From Candidatus Melainabacteria bacterium (GTDB taxonomy: Bacteria > Cyanobacteriota > Vampirovibrionia > Vampirovibrionales > Vampirovibrionaceae), in NCBI GenBank assembly GCA_902168245.1, contig CABHPA010000098.1, positions 1 through 58,126 of the forward strand: DNA of 58,126 nt, given 5' to 3'. This document shows, one piece after another, positions 1-7,232 of this stretch. Position 1 is the first letter of the stretch, and every line of letters begins with the position of its first letter. The translations under genes and the position numbers were made by a program. A model generated the notes under the pieces. The model saw nothing but the letters and a program-made list of their open reading frames with translations, was not told the DNA's origin and made no database searches.

Positions 1-60
1 CTTCAACTGTTTTCCCAATAATTCTAACTGCTCAATCTCTTGGACATGCTCAGCAGCCAT
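1..60 (-). CDS. 5' end of an unidentified gene running off the left edge
   Basis: The reverse strand has an ATG at 60 preceded by a good ribosome-binding site (GGAGAG, 7 bases upstream). It reads 20 residues, beginning MAAEHVQEIEQLELLG, before leaving the window. The peptide is charged and Leu/Glu-rich and would fit a helical or coiled-coil start. It is too short to assign a family. It is divergent from the Sel1 gene at 115, and the shared intergenic stretch is only about 55 bases. Confidence 0.4.
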   Translation of the reverse strand, partial: MAAEHVQEIEQLELLGKQLK

Positions 61-114
61 CTGACGCTCTCCAACCAACTTTAATTAGAAAAGCTTACCA
101 AATGCCCTTGTTTA

Positions 115-693
115 ATGGAATTGGTATTACAAGGTTTCGCCGATGGCGAATATAACCTGGACGTCCATTATGAACGTGGGCAAGGCACCCCGCAAGATTT
201 TCAAAAGGCGCTTCATTGGTACGAAGCCGCTGCGGTGCAGGGCGATTCCGAAGCTCAGTACAATCTCTGTAATAGCTATTTTGTAGGCGAGATTGTCCCG
301 CAAGATTATGCCCATGCAGCCTTTTGGTGCCAGAAAGCCGCATATAAAGGCGTCATAGACGCCCAAGTCAATTTTGCGTATAGCAACCTAATGGGCTTAG
401 GCGTTCCGCAAGATCTCCAAAAAGGTGCTTTCTGGTTGGATAAAGCAGCCGCTCAAGGGGATACTGAAGCCCAATATATGCTAAGCGCGCTCTATGCAGA
501 GGGAAAAGGCGTTCCACAAGACTTCCAGCAGGCATACCAATGGATCAGCCTGGCTACACGCCAAAAGCCAAACCCTGAGCTTGTTAAAAACAGGGAACTT
601 TGGAAAGCAAAGCTAAAACCTGCACAAATCCAGGAAGCGCAAAATTGGGTGAATCAGTGGAAACCCACTCCAACTACTGAGCACCAAAACTAA
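115..693 (+). CDS. Sel1-like repeat protein, probably 5'-truncated
   Basis: The 192-residue product has about four Sel1-like repeats (TPR-related, about 36 residues each). They show the typical G-x-G-V-P-Q-D-(F/Y) and WY-x-x-A-A-x-Q-G-D-x-x-A-Q-Y signatures, for example ERGQGTPQDFQKALHWYE and AEGKGVPQDFQQAYQWI. Such proteins act as protein-interaction scaffolds. The odd point is the start: the ORF begins inside the first repeat, with no signal peptide and no clear ribosome-binding site. An ATG at 102 is in another frame and stops after 17 codons. Most Sel1 proteins carry an N-terminal leader, so this looks like a gene that lost its 5' end or uses an unrecognised start. Repeat identity is secure; functionality is not. 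Confidence 0.75.
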   Translation: MELVLQGFADGEYNLDVHYERGQGTPQDFQKALHWYEAAAVQGDSEAQYNLCNSYFVGEIVPQDYAHAAFWCQKAAYKGVIDAQVNFAYSNLMGLGVPQDLQKGAFWLDKAAAQGDTEAQYMLSALYAEGKGVPQDFQQAYQWISLATRQKPNPELVKNRELWKAKLKPAQIQEAQNWVNQWKPTPTTEHQN

Positions 694-748
694 CAAAGCT
701 TCAAGAACCGCTTGATTATATGGAGAGTGAACCAAAGCCAAGCGCACT

Positions 749-2161
749 CTAGAAAATATGAACCTTGCGATCCGCCGGGTTCAGGAATCGGGTAATACTG
801 TTGCGGAACAATAGAGAGATCTCGCCGACCGCACCGTTCCGGTGCTTGGCGATGATGATATCCGCCGTGCCGGGGCGCTCGCTGTCCTTGTTATAGTATT
901 CATCCCGGTAAATGAACATCACCAAATCCGCATCCTGCTCAATGGCGCCGGATTCCCGCAAGTCGCTGAGCATGGGTTTTTTATCCTGCCTGCTTTCCAC
1001 CGCACGGGAGAGCTGGGATAGCGCGATCACCGGCACCTTCAGCTCGCGGGCCAAGCCCTTTAAGCCCCGTGAAATCGCGGAGATTTCCTGCGTCCGGTTG
1101 GCATCGTTCCCAGATCCACCACCTGGCCCCTGCATCAACTGCAAGTAGTCAATCACAATCAGGCCCAAATCCCCGCCGGATTCCATCTGCACTTTACGCG
1201 CCTTGGCCCGCATTTCCATTACCGACATGCCAGGGGTGTCGTCAATGTAAATGGGCGCGTCGCCCAGTTTACCCATGGCCTGGGTCAGCTTGGGGAACTC
1301 ATGCTCGCCAATCTCCCCGGTCTTGATTTTATGGGCGTCAATCTCCGCTTCGGCGCAAAGCATCCGCAACACAAGCTGCTCCTTGCCCATCTCCAAGCTG
1401 AACACCAGCGTGGGCTTATGCTCCCGCATGGCCACATGGGTCACAATGTTCAAACAAAAGGCGGTTTTCCCCATGGAGGGACGGGCCGCCAGAATAATCA
1501 AATCGGATTTTTGCAGGCCGGAGGTATAGTTGTCTAGGTCGTAAAACCCGGTGGAAACCCCCATCAGGCTGCCCCGGTTGGCGCAACGCTCCTCAATCTG
1601 CTCCCAGGAGTCCGGCAGAATGTCTTTAATATGCGTCAGATCGTTCGGCATGCCATGCTGGGCTATTTGGAACACCATTTGCTGGGCCTGATCAATCGCC
1701 TGTTCCGCATCGGTCGCCTCGTAGCAGGAACTGGCAATCTCGTTGCCCGCCGTGATTAACGACCGCAAAAGCGCCTTGTTGCGGATAATTTTGGAGTAAT
1801 AAACAATGTTTTCCGCTGTGGCCACCGACATGGCCAAGTCCATAATGTACGGACGCCCCCCGGCTGCTTCCAGCGCGTCTTTGTCGTTCAGCATTTCCGA
1901 AACGGTGATGATGTCGATCGGCTCGCCCTTGTTGTATAGATCGGTCATCGCATCGTAAATATGCTTGTGCGGCCCCCGGTAAAAGTCATCGGGACGGATC
2001 AGTTCCACGATTTTGTTGAAAGAATCCGGGGAGAATAAAATACCGCCCAGCACTGCCTGCTCCGCCTCCACGCTGTGCGGGGGAAGCAGGCTCTCCACCA
2101 GCGCAAGCCCCGGATCGCCGTGGGTCGCTTCGCTGGTTGGGAATGTGCGTTTGGACACCAT
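749..2161 (-). CDS. dnaB: Replicative DNA helicase DnaB
   Basis: This is the ring-shaped hexameric helicase that unwinds DNA at the replication fork. At 470 residues it has normal length. The N-terminal domain (about 25-130) starts with the family signature PPHSVEAEQAVLGG. The C-terminal RecA-like ATPase has Walker A ARPSMGKT (residues 226-233), the Walker B region LIVIDYLQLM, and the conserved LSQLSRAVE...RKPxLSDLRESG-type motif near residue 390. There is no intein. It is a single gene on the minus strand, with ATG at 2161 and a weak ribosome-binding site (TAGAG). Confidence 0.97.
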   Translation of the reverse strand: MVSKRTFPTSEATHGDPGLALVESLLPPHSVEAEQAVLGGILFSPDSFNKIVELIRPDDFYRGPHKHIYDAMTDLYNKGEPIDIITVSEMLNDKDALEAAGGRPYIMDLAMSVATAENIVYYSKIIRNKALLRSLITAGNEIASSCYEATDAEQAIDQAQQMVFQIAQHGMPNDLTHIKDILPDSWEQIEERCANRGSLMGVSTGFYDLDNYTSGLQKSDLIILAARPSMGKTAFCLNIVTHVAMREHKPTLVFSLEMGKEQLVLRMLCAEAEIDAHKIKTGEIGEHEFPKLTQAMGKLGDAPIYIDDTPGMSVMEMRAKARKVQMESGGDLGLIVIDYLQLMQGPGGGSGNDANRTQEISAISRGLKGLARELKVPVIALSQLSRAVESRQDKKPMLSDLRESGAIEQDADLVMFIYRDEYYNKDSERPGTADIIIAKHRNGAVGEISLLFRNSITRFLNPADRKVHIF

Positions 2162-2253
2162 AAGCTCTAAGTCTCTATTCTTGTAATCAATTACTGACGG
2201 CTTGCTATTCTTCTTTAATATGTATGATTTTTCGTCGATGGTTTCTTACGCTT

Positions 2254-2349
2254 TTACTGGTTTGCTTTTATTTTTTTGAATAATTCATTCGCCTTGAGCA
2301 CGTATCCGACCCCAAACAAGGCCAGAAACAGACAGCTAACCATCACCAT
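2254..2349 (-). CDS. Possible 31-residue single-span membrane peptide
   Basis: The reverse strand reads MVMVSCLFLALFGVGYVL followed by a charged tail (KANELFKKIKANQ) and TAA. One hydrophobic helix plus a basic cytoplasmic tail is typical of genuine small membrane proteins. However, no ribosome-binding site is visible and the frame is short enough to arise by chance. It lies just upstream of dnaB on the same strand. Confidence 0.2.
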   Translation of the reverse strand: MVMVSCLFLALFGVGYVLKANELFKKIKANQ

Positions 2350-2462
2350 CTGTCAAGCAGGCGCTTGATACTACGCAGACCGATAAATGCATTCCTTTCG
2401 ATTGACCGGACACTGATCATAGCAAAGCCCAATGAATCCGGCGCGATATTACAGAGATAGTT

Positions 2463-2492
2463 TTTACATAGGGATTCACAGAGGTTTATAAT
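2463..2492 (+). promoter_or_regulatory. Sigma-70-type promoter for the ArsC/Spx-like gene
   Basis: TTTACA (2463-2468) is followed after 18 bases by a perfect TATAAT (2487-2492). Transcription would start near 2499, leaving a leader of about 80 bases before the ATG at 2581. The fit is 11 of 12 consensus positions. Confidence 0.6.
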
Positions 2493-2580
2493 CCGGCGTT
2501 ACACACAGACAGCGCGGTGGTCTCCGTACTATAATCAGACCCACGCACAGGTTCCCACCATTTAAAGAGGACATCTCCCC

Positions 2581-2946
2581 ATGCCCGCCCTAGAAGTAGA
2601 AAAACTCTACTGGCTGCCCTATTGCAGCACCTGCACCAAGGCCGAAAAGCACCTGCTGGACAAAGGTGCTTCCATTGGCCGCTATATCAACGTCAAAGAG
2701 GAACCAGTCTCCCGCGAGGAGCTGGAGGAGCTTTGCCGTCTGATGGGCGGGGTGGATAAACTATTCTCCAAGCGGGCCATGAAGTACCGCGCCTGGGGCT
2801 TGCACGAAAAAGAGCTGAGCGACGAGGACATGCTGAACTACATGCACGAGGAGTACACCTTCATCAAGCGCCCCGTGCTGGTCACGAAAGACCGGAAAGT
2901 GCTGGCCGGTTTTTCCGCCAAGCAGTACGATCAACTATTCCAATAG
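2581..2946 (+). CDS. ArsC/Spx/YffB-family thioredoxin-fold protein
   Basis: This is a 121-residue, single-domain protein of the ArsC/Spx/MgsR family. It has a beta-alpha start and a CxxC redox motif (C15-S-T-C18) in PYCSTCTKAEKHL. It also has the family's RPVL cis-Pro segment near residue 97. Family members are glutathione-linked arsenate reductases or RNA-polymerase-binding redox sensors; the sequence alone does not separate these. A CxxC rather than a single Cys leans toward the Spx-like or uncharacterised YffB-like branch. A ribosome-binding site (AAAGAGGA) lies 9 bases before the ATG. It is monocistronic, convergent with the TPR gene at 2973. Confidence 0.85.
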   Translation: MPALEVEKLYWLPYCSTCTKAEKHLLDKGASIGRYINVKEEPVSREELEELCRLMGGVDKLFSKRAMKYRAWGLHEKELSDEDMLNYMHEEYTFIKRPVLVTKDRKVLAGFSAKQYDQLFQ

Positions 2947-2972
2947 AGCCTTCTTTACCTGCCGGATAAAGC

Positions 2973-4283
2973 TTAACGCTTGCAATTCTTCTGAATATAA
3001 GCCCACAACCGCTCCGTGTCCGGATGGCCCTCTTGTTTCACTTTTTTATAGTACCGCTTGGCGCTACGCGGGTTGTCCGTCACGCAGTAAGCCGTACTAA
3101 GGTTGAACCGGGCCTGTGTAATGTTGGTCGGCTCCATAAAGTCCGCTTTCAGCTTCAGCGCATTGCGGGCCATCTCAATCACGTTCTCCCAGTCGTTTTT
3201 ACGCATGGAAGCGGTGGAAAGCCCTACATAGGCATCCGCAAAGACGGGATTTAGGCTAAGCGCCTTCTGATATTCCAGAATGGCGTTATCCGGCTCATTC
3301 TGCTGACCGTAAAAATTGGCCCGATTATAGTGGCTAATGGCCTTTTCCAACGCCCGGTGCTTTTCCACCCCGACCGGCATAATAAAGGGTCGATATCCCA
3401 CCGGGTAAATATGCAGGTTCTGCGCATCGCCAGCCATGGCCGGGCCTGAGCGGGGCTGGTCGGCGCCTGCGGTTAATGCTTCCGGAAAATGAACCAAGGG
3501 GTTGTTCTTGCCATGCTCAGGACGGGCGGCAACCTGCTTTGACTGGCTCACGTCTGGGGCTGATCGCTCCTTCTTGGCGCGATGCGACCTAGCCGGGCGC
3601 GTCTGGCCAACGGCTTCAGCAGGTTGGGCAACTTGCCCCTCGGACGAAGCCTCAGCCGGGACGGTCATGGAAACAGTTCCCTGTTGCGATTTGGCCCTGG
3701 CGATTTTAGGTTGTCTGGTTCTAGAATGCTTGGGTTTGGCTGGCTTTTCAGATGCCACCTTCACCCGCTGATGCCGCTCGCTCTTTTGCCTGGGCGTCGG
3801 TCGCTCCCCAGCCTTCGGTTGGGTGGTGGGCGCTTGCGGCAAGAGAGGCTCAGGCGCTTTGACCACCGGGTGCGCGTCTTTTGGCAATCTGGGTTCTTTA
3901 TGCCTGGCAGGTTTGCTCTGTTTGACCACAGGCTGCTGCGCGATCGGCGGCTCATTATAAGAAACGGGTTTCTCGGCAGCCTCGGTATCCACCTCATCAG
4001 CAGATACGGCAGGGACGGGCGCCGTTGATTCCATCGCCGATTGGGCGGGCGATTGCGGCTGAGCGGGCGTTTGATCCAGCAACGGCGAACTGAGTGGGGC
4101 AGATTGCCTTGAGTGAACCGGGATTTTACGGCTGGTATGGTATAAGGGCTTGGCCGCGACCGGGCTTTCATCCAACCAAACCGTCAAACCAACCGTAGCA
4201 AAGGCCAATACAATCCCAAACGCCGGAATCGCGCGTGGCGAATTCAAACCATTCATCCGCATTTTCACAAAGGCTGGCTCCAC
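2973..4283 (-). CDS. Membrane-anchored TPR protein with a long Pro/Lys-rich linker
   Basis: The 436-residue product has one N-terminal transmembrane helix (about residues 18-36, AFGIVLAFATVGLTVWL). A low-complexity region rich in Pro, Ala, Lys and Gln (about 45-295) follows. The C-terminus has about three TPR units (about 310-425; AILEYQKALSLNPVFADAY is a clear TPR helix pair). The layout suggests a periplasm-facing or cell-wall-spanning scaffold. The start is GTG at 4283; an ATG seven codons in is an alternative and neither has a convincing ribosome-binding site. It lies 45 bases downstream of guaA on the same strand, so co-transcription is possible. The function is unknown. Confidence 0.75.
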   Translation of the reverse strand: MEPAFVKMRMNGLNSPRAIPAFGIVLAFATVGLTVWLDESPVAAKPLYHTSRKIPVHSRQSAPLSSPLLDQTPAQPQSPAQSAMESTAPVPAVSADEVDTEAAEKPVSYNEPPIAQQPVVKQSKPARHKEPRLPKDAHPVVKAPEPLLPQAPTTQPKAGERPTPRQKSERHQRVKVASEKPAKPKHSRTRQPKIARAKSQQGTVSMTVPAEASSEGQVAQPAEAVGQTRPARSHRAKKERSAPDVSQSKQVAARPEHGKNNPLVHFPEALTAGADQPRSGPAMAGDAQNLHIYPVGYRPFIMPVGVEKHRALEKAISHYNRANFYGQQNEPDNAILEYQKALSLNPVFADAYVGLSTASMRKNDWENVIEMARNALKLKADFMEPTNITQARFNLSTAYCVTDNPRSAKRYYKKVKQEGHPDTERLWAYIQKNCKR

Positions 4284-4328
4284 TGGGAACCCGGCACCGA
4301 AAAGACAGCGAGAACGGCCTAACGCCTG

Positions 4329-6287
4329 CTATTCCCACTCCACCGTAGCCGGGGGCTTACTGGTGATGTCATATAGCACTAAGTCTACATTAGGCTGGGA
4401 GGAAAGTTCCTCGGCCAGATTACGGATAAATTCAAGCGGGATTTCCTGCAACAGGGAGGCCGGGCGAGCGGTCATATAATCGCTGGTGACAACCGCGCGG
4501 ATGACCACCGAGTGCTTGGGCGGGCGCTCAGCCTCTTGCGCCGTATCCACCGGCACCATCACCGTAAAGAGCTGGCTGATCCCGTCATGCAACCCTTGCT
4601 GGCGGAAACCTTCGGTGACGATATGATCCAGCACCCGCAGCTTTTCAAGGCTCACCGGATTCAGGAGGGTGGGGTTAATCTGGCGAACTTGCTCCGGCAG
4701 GGCTTTATCGCTCAGCAACAAGGCCACCCGGTTGATCTGGTGAATCCGGTTGGGGATTTTCTGGGCCAAGGCACGAATTTCACTCCAGCTCAGCTTGGAC
4801 AAATCCCCTTTCAGGGCCGCCACATAGCGATAACTCCGGCTATCGCCCTGTACGCCCACACTTTGCACGGGCAGCAGCACGGCCTCCAACCCCGCTTCCT
4901 GGGCCAACGCCTTTAGCTGGTTATTGGCCTCATCGTAGGTATCGGTCAGGTAAGGCTTTTCGGCGCAGATAATGCGAATGGCCAGTCCCGGTCCCGGAAA
5001 CGGATGACGCATCACCAATTCTTCCGGCAGGCCCAGCATACGGCCAACCTTACGCACTTCATCCTTGTGCCAGTCGCGGTTGGGTTCCACAATCAGCCCT
5101 TTTTTGCGCTGCTCCTGAATCAGCGGCACATCGTTGTGGTGGGTTTTAATGGTATGCGCCTGGCTGCTGATTTCCCGGTTGCCGCTTTCAATCAGATCCG
5201 GGCGCAAGGTGCCTTGGGCGATAAAGGTTTCATCCAGGTTCAGGCCGCTCTTGCGAATGGCGTCCGTCACCAGGTGGTAAAACACATCGCCGATAATCCG
5301 GCGCTTGGCTTCCGGGTCAGACACTTTGCAAAGCGGGCCGACCACCTTGCCGTCAATCTCAGTGGTCGCATTGAGGAAGGTTTCCTCAGCATCCACCCGT
5401 TCCAGATGCTTTAAGCCAATCGTTTTCAGGGCTTCGCAAACCAGATCGCTTTCCTGGTAGCGCATCATTCCGGAATCGATGTGTACCGCGAACACCTGCT
5501 CAGGACGCAATGCTTTTACCAGCAGGGCGGCCGTCACGCTGGAATCCACGCCGCCGCTGACCAGCACAAACACGTTTTTATCGCCCACCTGCTTGCGAAT
5601 GGCTGCCAGGGCATCGTCCAGACGCTCATCCAGCACATGGCTACCACTGAGGCCGCAAATTTTATAAAGAAAATTCTCCAGCATTTTGCCGCCATTCACA
5701 CTCAGCTCCACTTCCGGGTGGAACTGTACGCCGTAGAAGCGCTTCTGGCTGTTTTGAATGGCCGCCACCACATCGTGATGGTGTGTGGAAACAGACTTGC
5801 CCACCACTTTAAATCCCGGCGCAGGCTCGCCCACGCTGTCTCCGTGGCTCATCAGCACGTGTTGCGCGGCATCCAGGCCATCGAACAACAGGCAATCCTC
5901 CGGTTCCACGGTAATTTCGGTTTCGCCATATTCCTTGGTGGGAGAAGGCAGCACCGTCCCGCCGAACTGCCGGTTCATCAGTTGCATGCCATAACAAATG
6001 CCCAGCACCGGGATGCCCAGCTCGAAAATCCCCGGATCGCACTGTGGCGCGCCATCCTCGTAAACACTATTCGGGCCGCCGGAAAGGATAATCCCTGAGA
6101 AATCCCGTTTAAGCTGTTCCGCATTCACATCCACCGGAAAAATCTCGGTATCCACGTTCAGCTCGCGCACCCGACGATCAATCACCTTGGTGTACTGCGC
6201 ACCGCAATCCAGCAAGGCGACTTTCTCGATTTTTTTGGCGGGGTGGGAGGGTTGAAGAGCGATGGTTTCAGAATTCACTGGGTTCAC
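4329..6287 (-). CDS. guaA: GMP synthase (glutamine-hydrolysing), long eukaryote-like form
   Basis: It converts XMP to GMP using ATP and glutamine. The N-terminal class I amidotransferase domain has the nucleophile Cys98 (GICYGMQ) and the HPE of the triad. The ATP-pyrophosphatase P-loop is SGGVDSS. The C-terminus ends in the family signature SKPPATVEWE. At 652 residues it is about 130 longer than usual bacterial GuaA (about 520). The extra length lies in the C-terminal dimerisation region, as in the human-type enzyme. The start is GTG at 6287 with GGAAGGTG 7 bases upstream; a strong promoter lies at 6345-6373. Confidence 0.97.
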   Translation of the reverse strand: MNPVNSETIALQPSHPAKKIEKVALLDCGAQYTKVIDRRVRELNVDTEIFPVDVNAEQLKRDFSGIILSGGPNSVYEDGAPQCDPGIFELGIPVLGICYGMQLMNRQFGGTVLPSPTKEYGETEITVEPEDCLLFDGLDAAQHVLMSHGDSVGEPAPGFKVVGKSVSTHHHDVVAAIQNSQKRFYGVQFHPEVELSVNGGKMLENFLYKICGLSGSHVLDERLDDALAAIRKQVGDKNVFVLVSGGVDSSVTAALLVKALRPEQVFAVHIDSGMMRYQESDLVCEALKTIGLKHLERVDAEETFLNATTEIDGKVVGPLCKVSDPEAKRRIIGDVFYHLVTDAIRKSGLNLDETFIAQGTLRPDLIESGNREISSQAHTIKTHHNDVPLIQEQRKKGLIVEPNRDWHKDEVRKVGRMLGLPEELVMRHPFPGPGLAIRIICAEKPYLTDTYDEANNQLKALAQEAGLEAVLLPVQSVGVQGDSRSYRYVAALKGDLSKLSWSEIRALAQKIPNRIHQINRVALLLSDKALPEQVRQINPTLLNPVSLEKLRVLDHIVTEGFRQQGLHDGISQLFTVMVPVDTAQEAERPPKHSVVIRAVVTSDYMTARPASLLQEIPLEFIRNLAEELSSQPNVDLVLYDITSKPPATVEWE

Positions 6288-6344
6288 GGCGGTACACCTT
6301 CCGGTTAGGGGCGTGTGACAAGAGGCTGGTTTGGATTGTGGGAG

Positions 6345-6373
6345 ATTATAGCCCGAAGGGGGCCAAGTGTCTA
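6345..6373 (-). promoter_or_regulatory. Promoter of guaA
   Basis: On the minus strand TAGACA (6373-6368) is followed after 17 bases by a perfect TATAAT (6350-6345), 11 of 12 consensus positions. The start of transcription would be near 6338, about 50 bases before the GTG. No purine riboswitch-like fold was recognised in this short leader. Confidence 0.6.
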
Positions 6374-6404
6374 AAAGAGGGAAGCTGACTGATGGATTTG
6401 AAAG

Positions 6405-7232
6405 TTAAGCGAATAAAAGCTTGTGCCGCAGCAGCTTGGCGATCAGCACCGCCGGGTTCCCGTCGCGGTAGTAGGCTGAATAGCGCGGCACCAGGTATGG
6501 GTTGCAACCGGGCCGCCATTGGGCGGTTTCCACCGTAAAGGCGTACTGGTAAGGGGAATCCTGCATCAGTTCCACCACGCGCTGGGAATAATTGCCCCAC
6601 GGATAGGCAAACACCGGCAAATAAGCGTCGCCGAAAGATTCACTCAAAATCCGGTGCGATTCATGCAACTCGAAACGAATATCATCATCGCCCAATTGGG
6701 TCATATCGCGGTGCAACATGCCGTGGCTACCCAGCGTAATATACGGTGATTGCGCCAGGGTTTTCATTTCTTCCAGGGTCAGGAGCTGATCCCGCTCCGC
6801 CTCCGGCAAATGACCCTGATCCCAGGCGTTGGTGCCTGCGAAACGACCCGGCAGCACAAATACTGTGGCCGGGCATTGCTCCGCCTCCAATACCGGCAAG
6901 GCTTCCAGCAAATTATTCCGGTAGCCGTCATCAAAGGTCAGCAACACCTGCCGGGTACTGTTTTGAGTAGGGTTTGGCGACGCCAGCACATCCCGCATGG
7001 AGACAATGGTCAACCCCATCAGCCGCAAGGTACGGATAAACCGGCTCAACCCCTGGGGCGAGATGGTAATATGCTTGCGCTCCGGGTGAAGGATCCGCTT
7101 TTCCACGTGGTGGAAATTGAAAATCAACATAGAAGGGAAATGGCTCCGGTCAAAGGTAAAGGCAAAATTAAGATTAACCAAGTTAAAAGAAGATAATCCG
7201 ATTAAAGCGTCAGAAAGGGGTCTTATAATCAC
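6405..7232 (-). CDS. Polysaccharide deacetylase (NodB-homology, CE4 family)
   Basis: It removes N- or O-acetyl groups from a polysaccharide, a metal-dependent reaction. The NodB motifs are in order: TFDDGY (catalytic base and metal Asp), SHGMLHRD (metal His pair) and FAYPWGNY. The long form is 275 residues from GTG 7232 and overlaps the end of the preceding glycosyltransferase by 23 bases. An internal ATG at 7130 gives 241 residues and begins where the family homology starts (MLIFNFHHVE). Neither start has a clear ribosome-binding site. No export signal is evident on the shorter form. Position beside the exopolysaccharide genes suggests it trims acetyl groups from that polymer. Confidence 0.88.
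   Translation of the reverse strand: MIIRPLSDALIGLSSFNLVNLNFAFTFDRSHFPSMLIFNFHHVEKRILHPERKHITISPQGLSRFIRTLRLMGLTIVSMRDVLASPNPTQNSTRQVLLTFDDGYRNNLLEALPVLEAEQCPATVFVLPGRFAGTNAWDQGHLPEAERDQLLTLEEMKTLAQSPYITLGSHGMLHRDMTQLGDDDIRFELHESHRILSESFGDAYLPVFAYPWGNYSQRVVELMQDSPYQYAFTVETAQWRPGCNPYLVPRYSAYYRDGNPAVLIAKLLRHKLLFA

Larger units (their letters stand above)
2162..2580. other. Intergenic region between dnaB and the ArsC/Spx-like gene
   Basis: This 419-base divergent region holds the promoter of the plus-strand gene (2463-2492), a second TATAAT-like hexamer at 2530-2535 with a poor -35, and a possible 31-codon minus-strand ORF at 2254-2349. No repeats or RNA genes were recognised. Confidence 0.6.
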
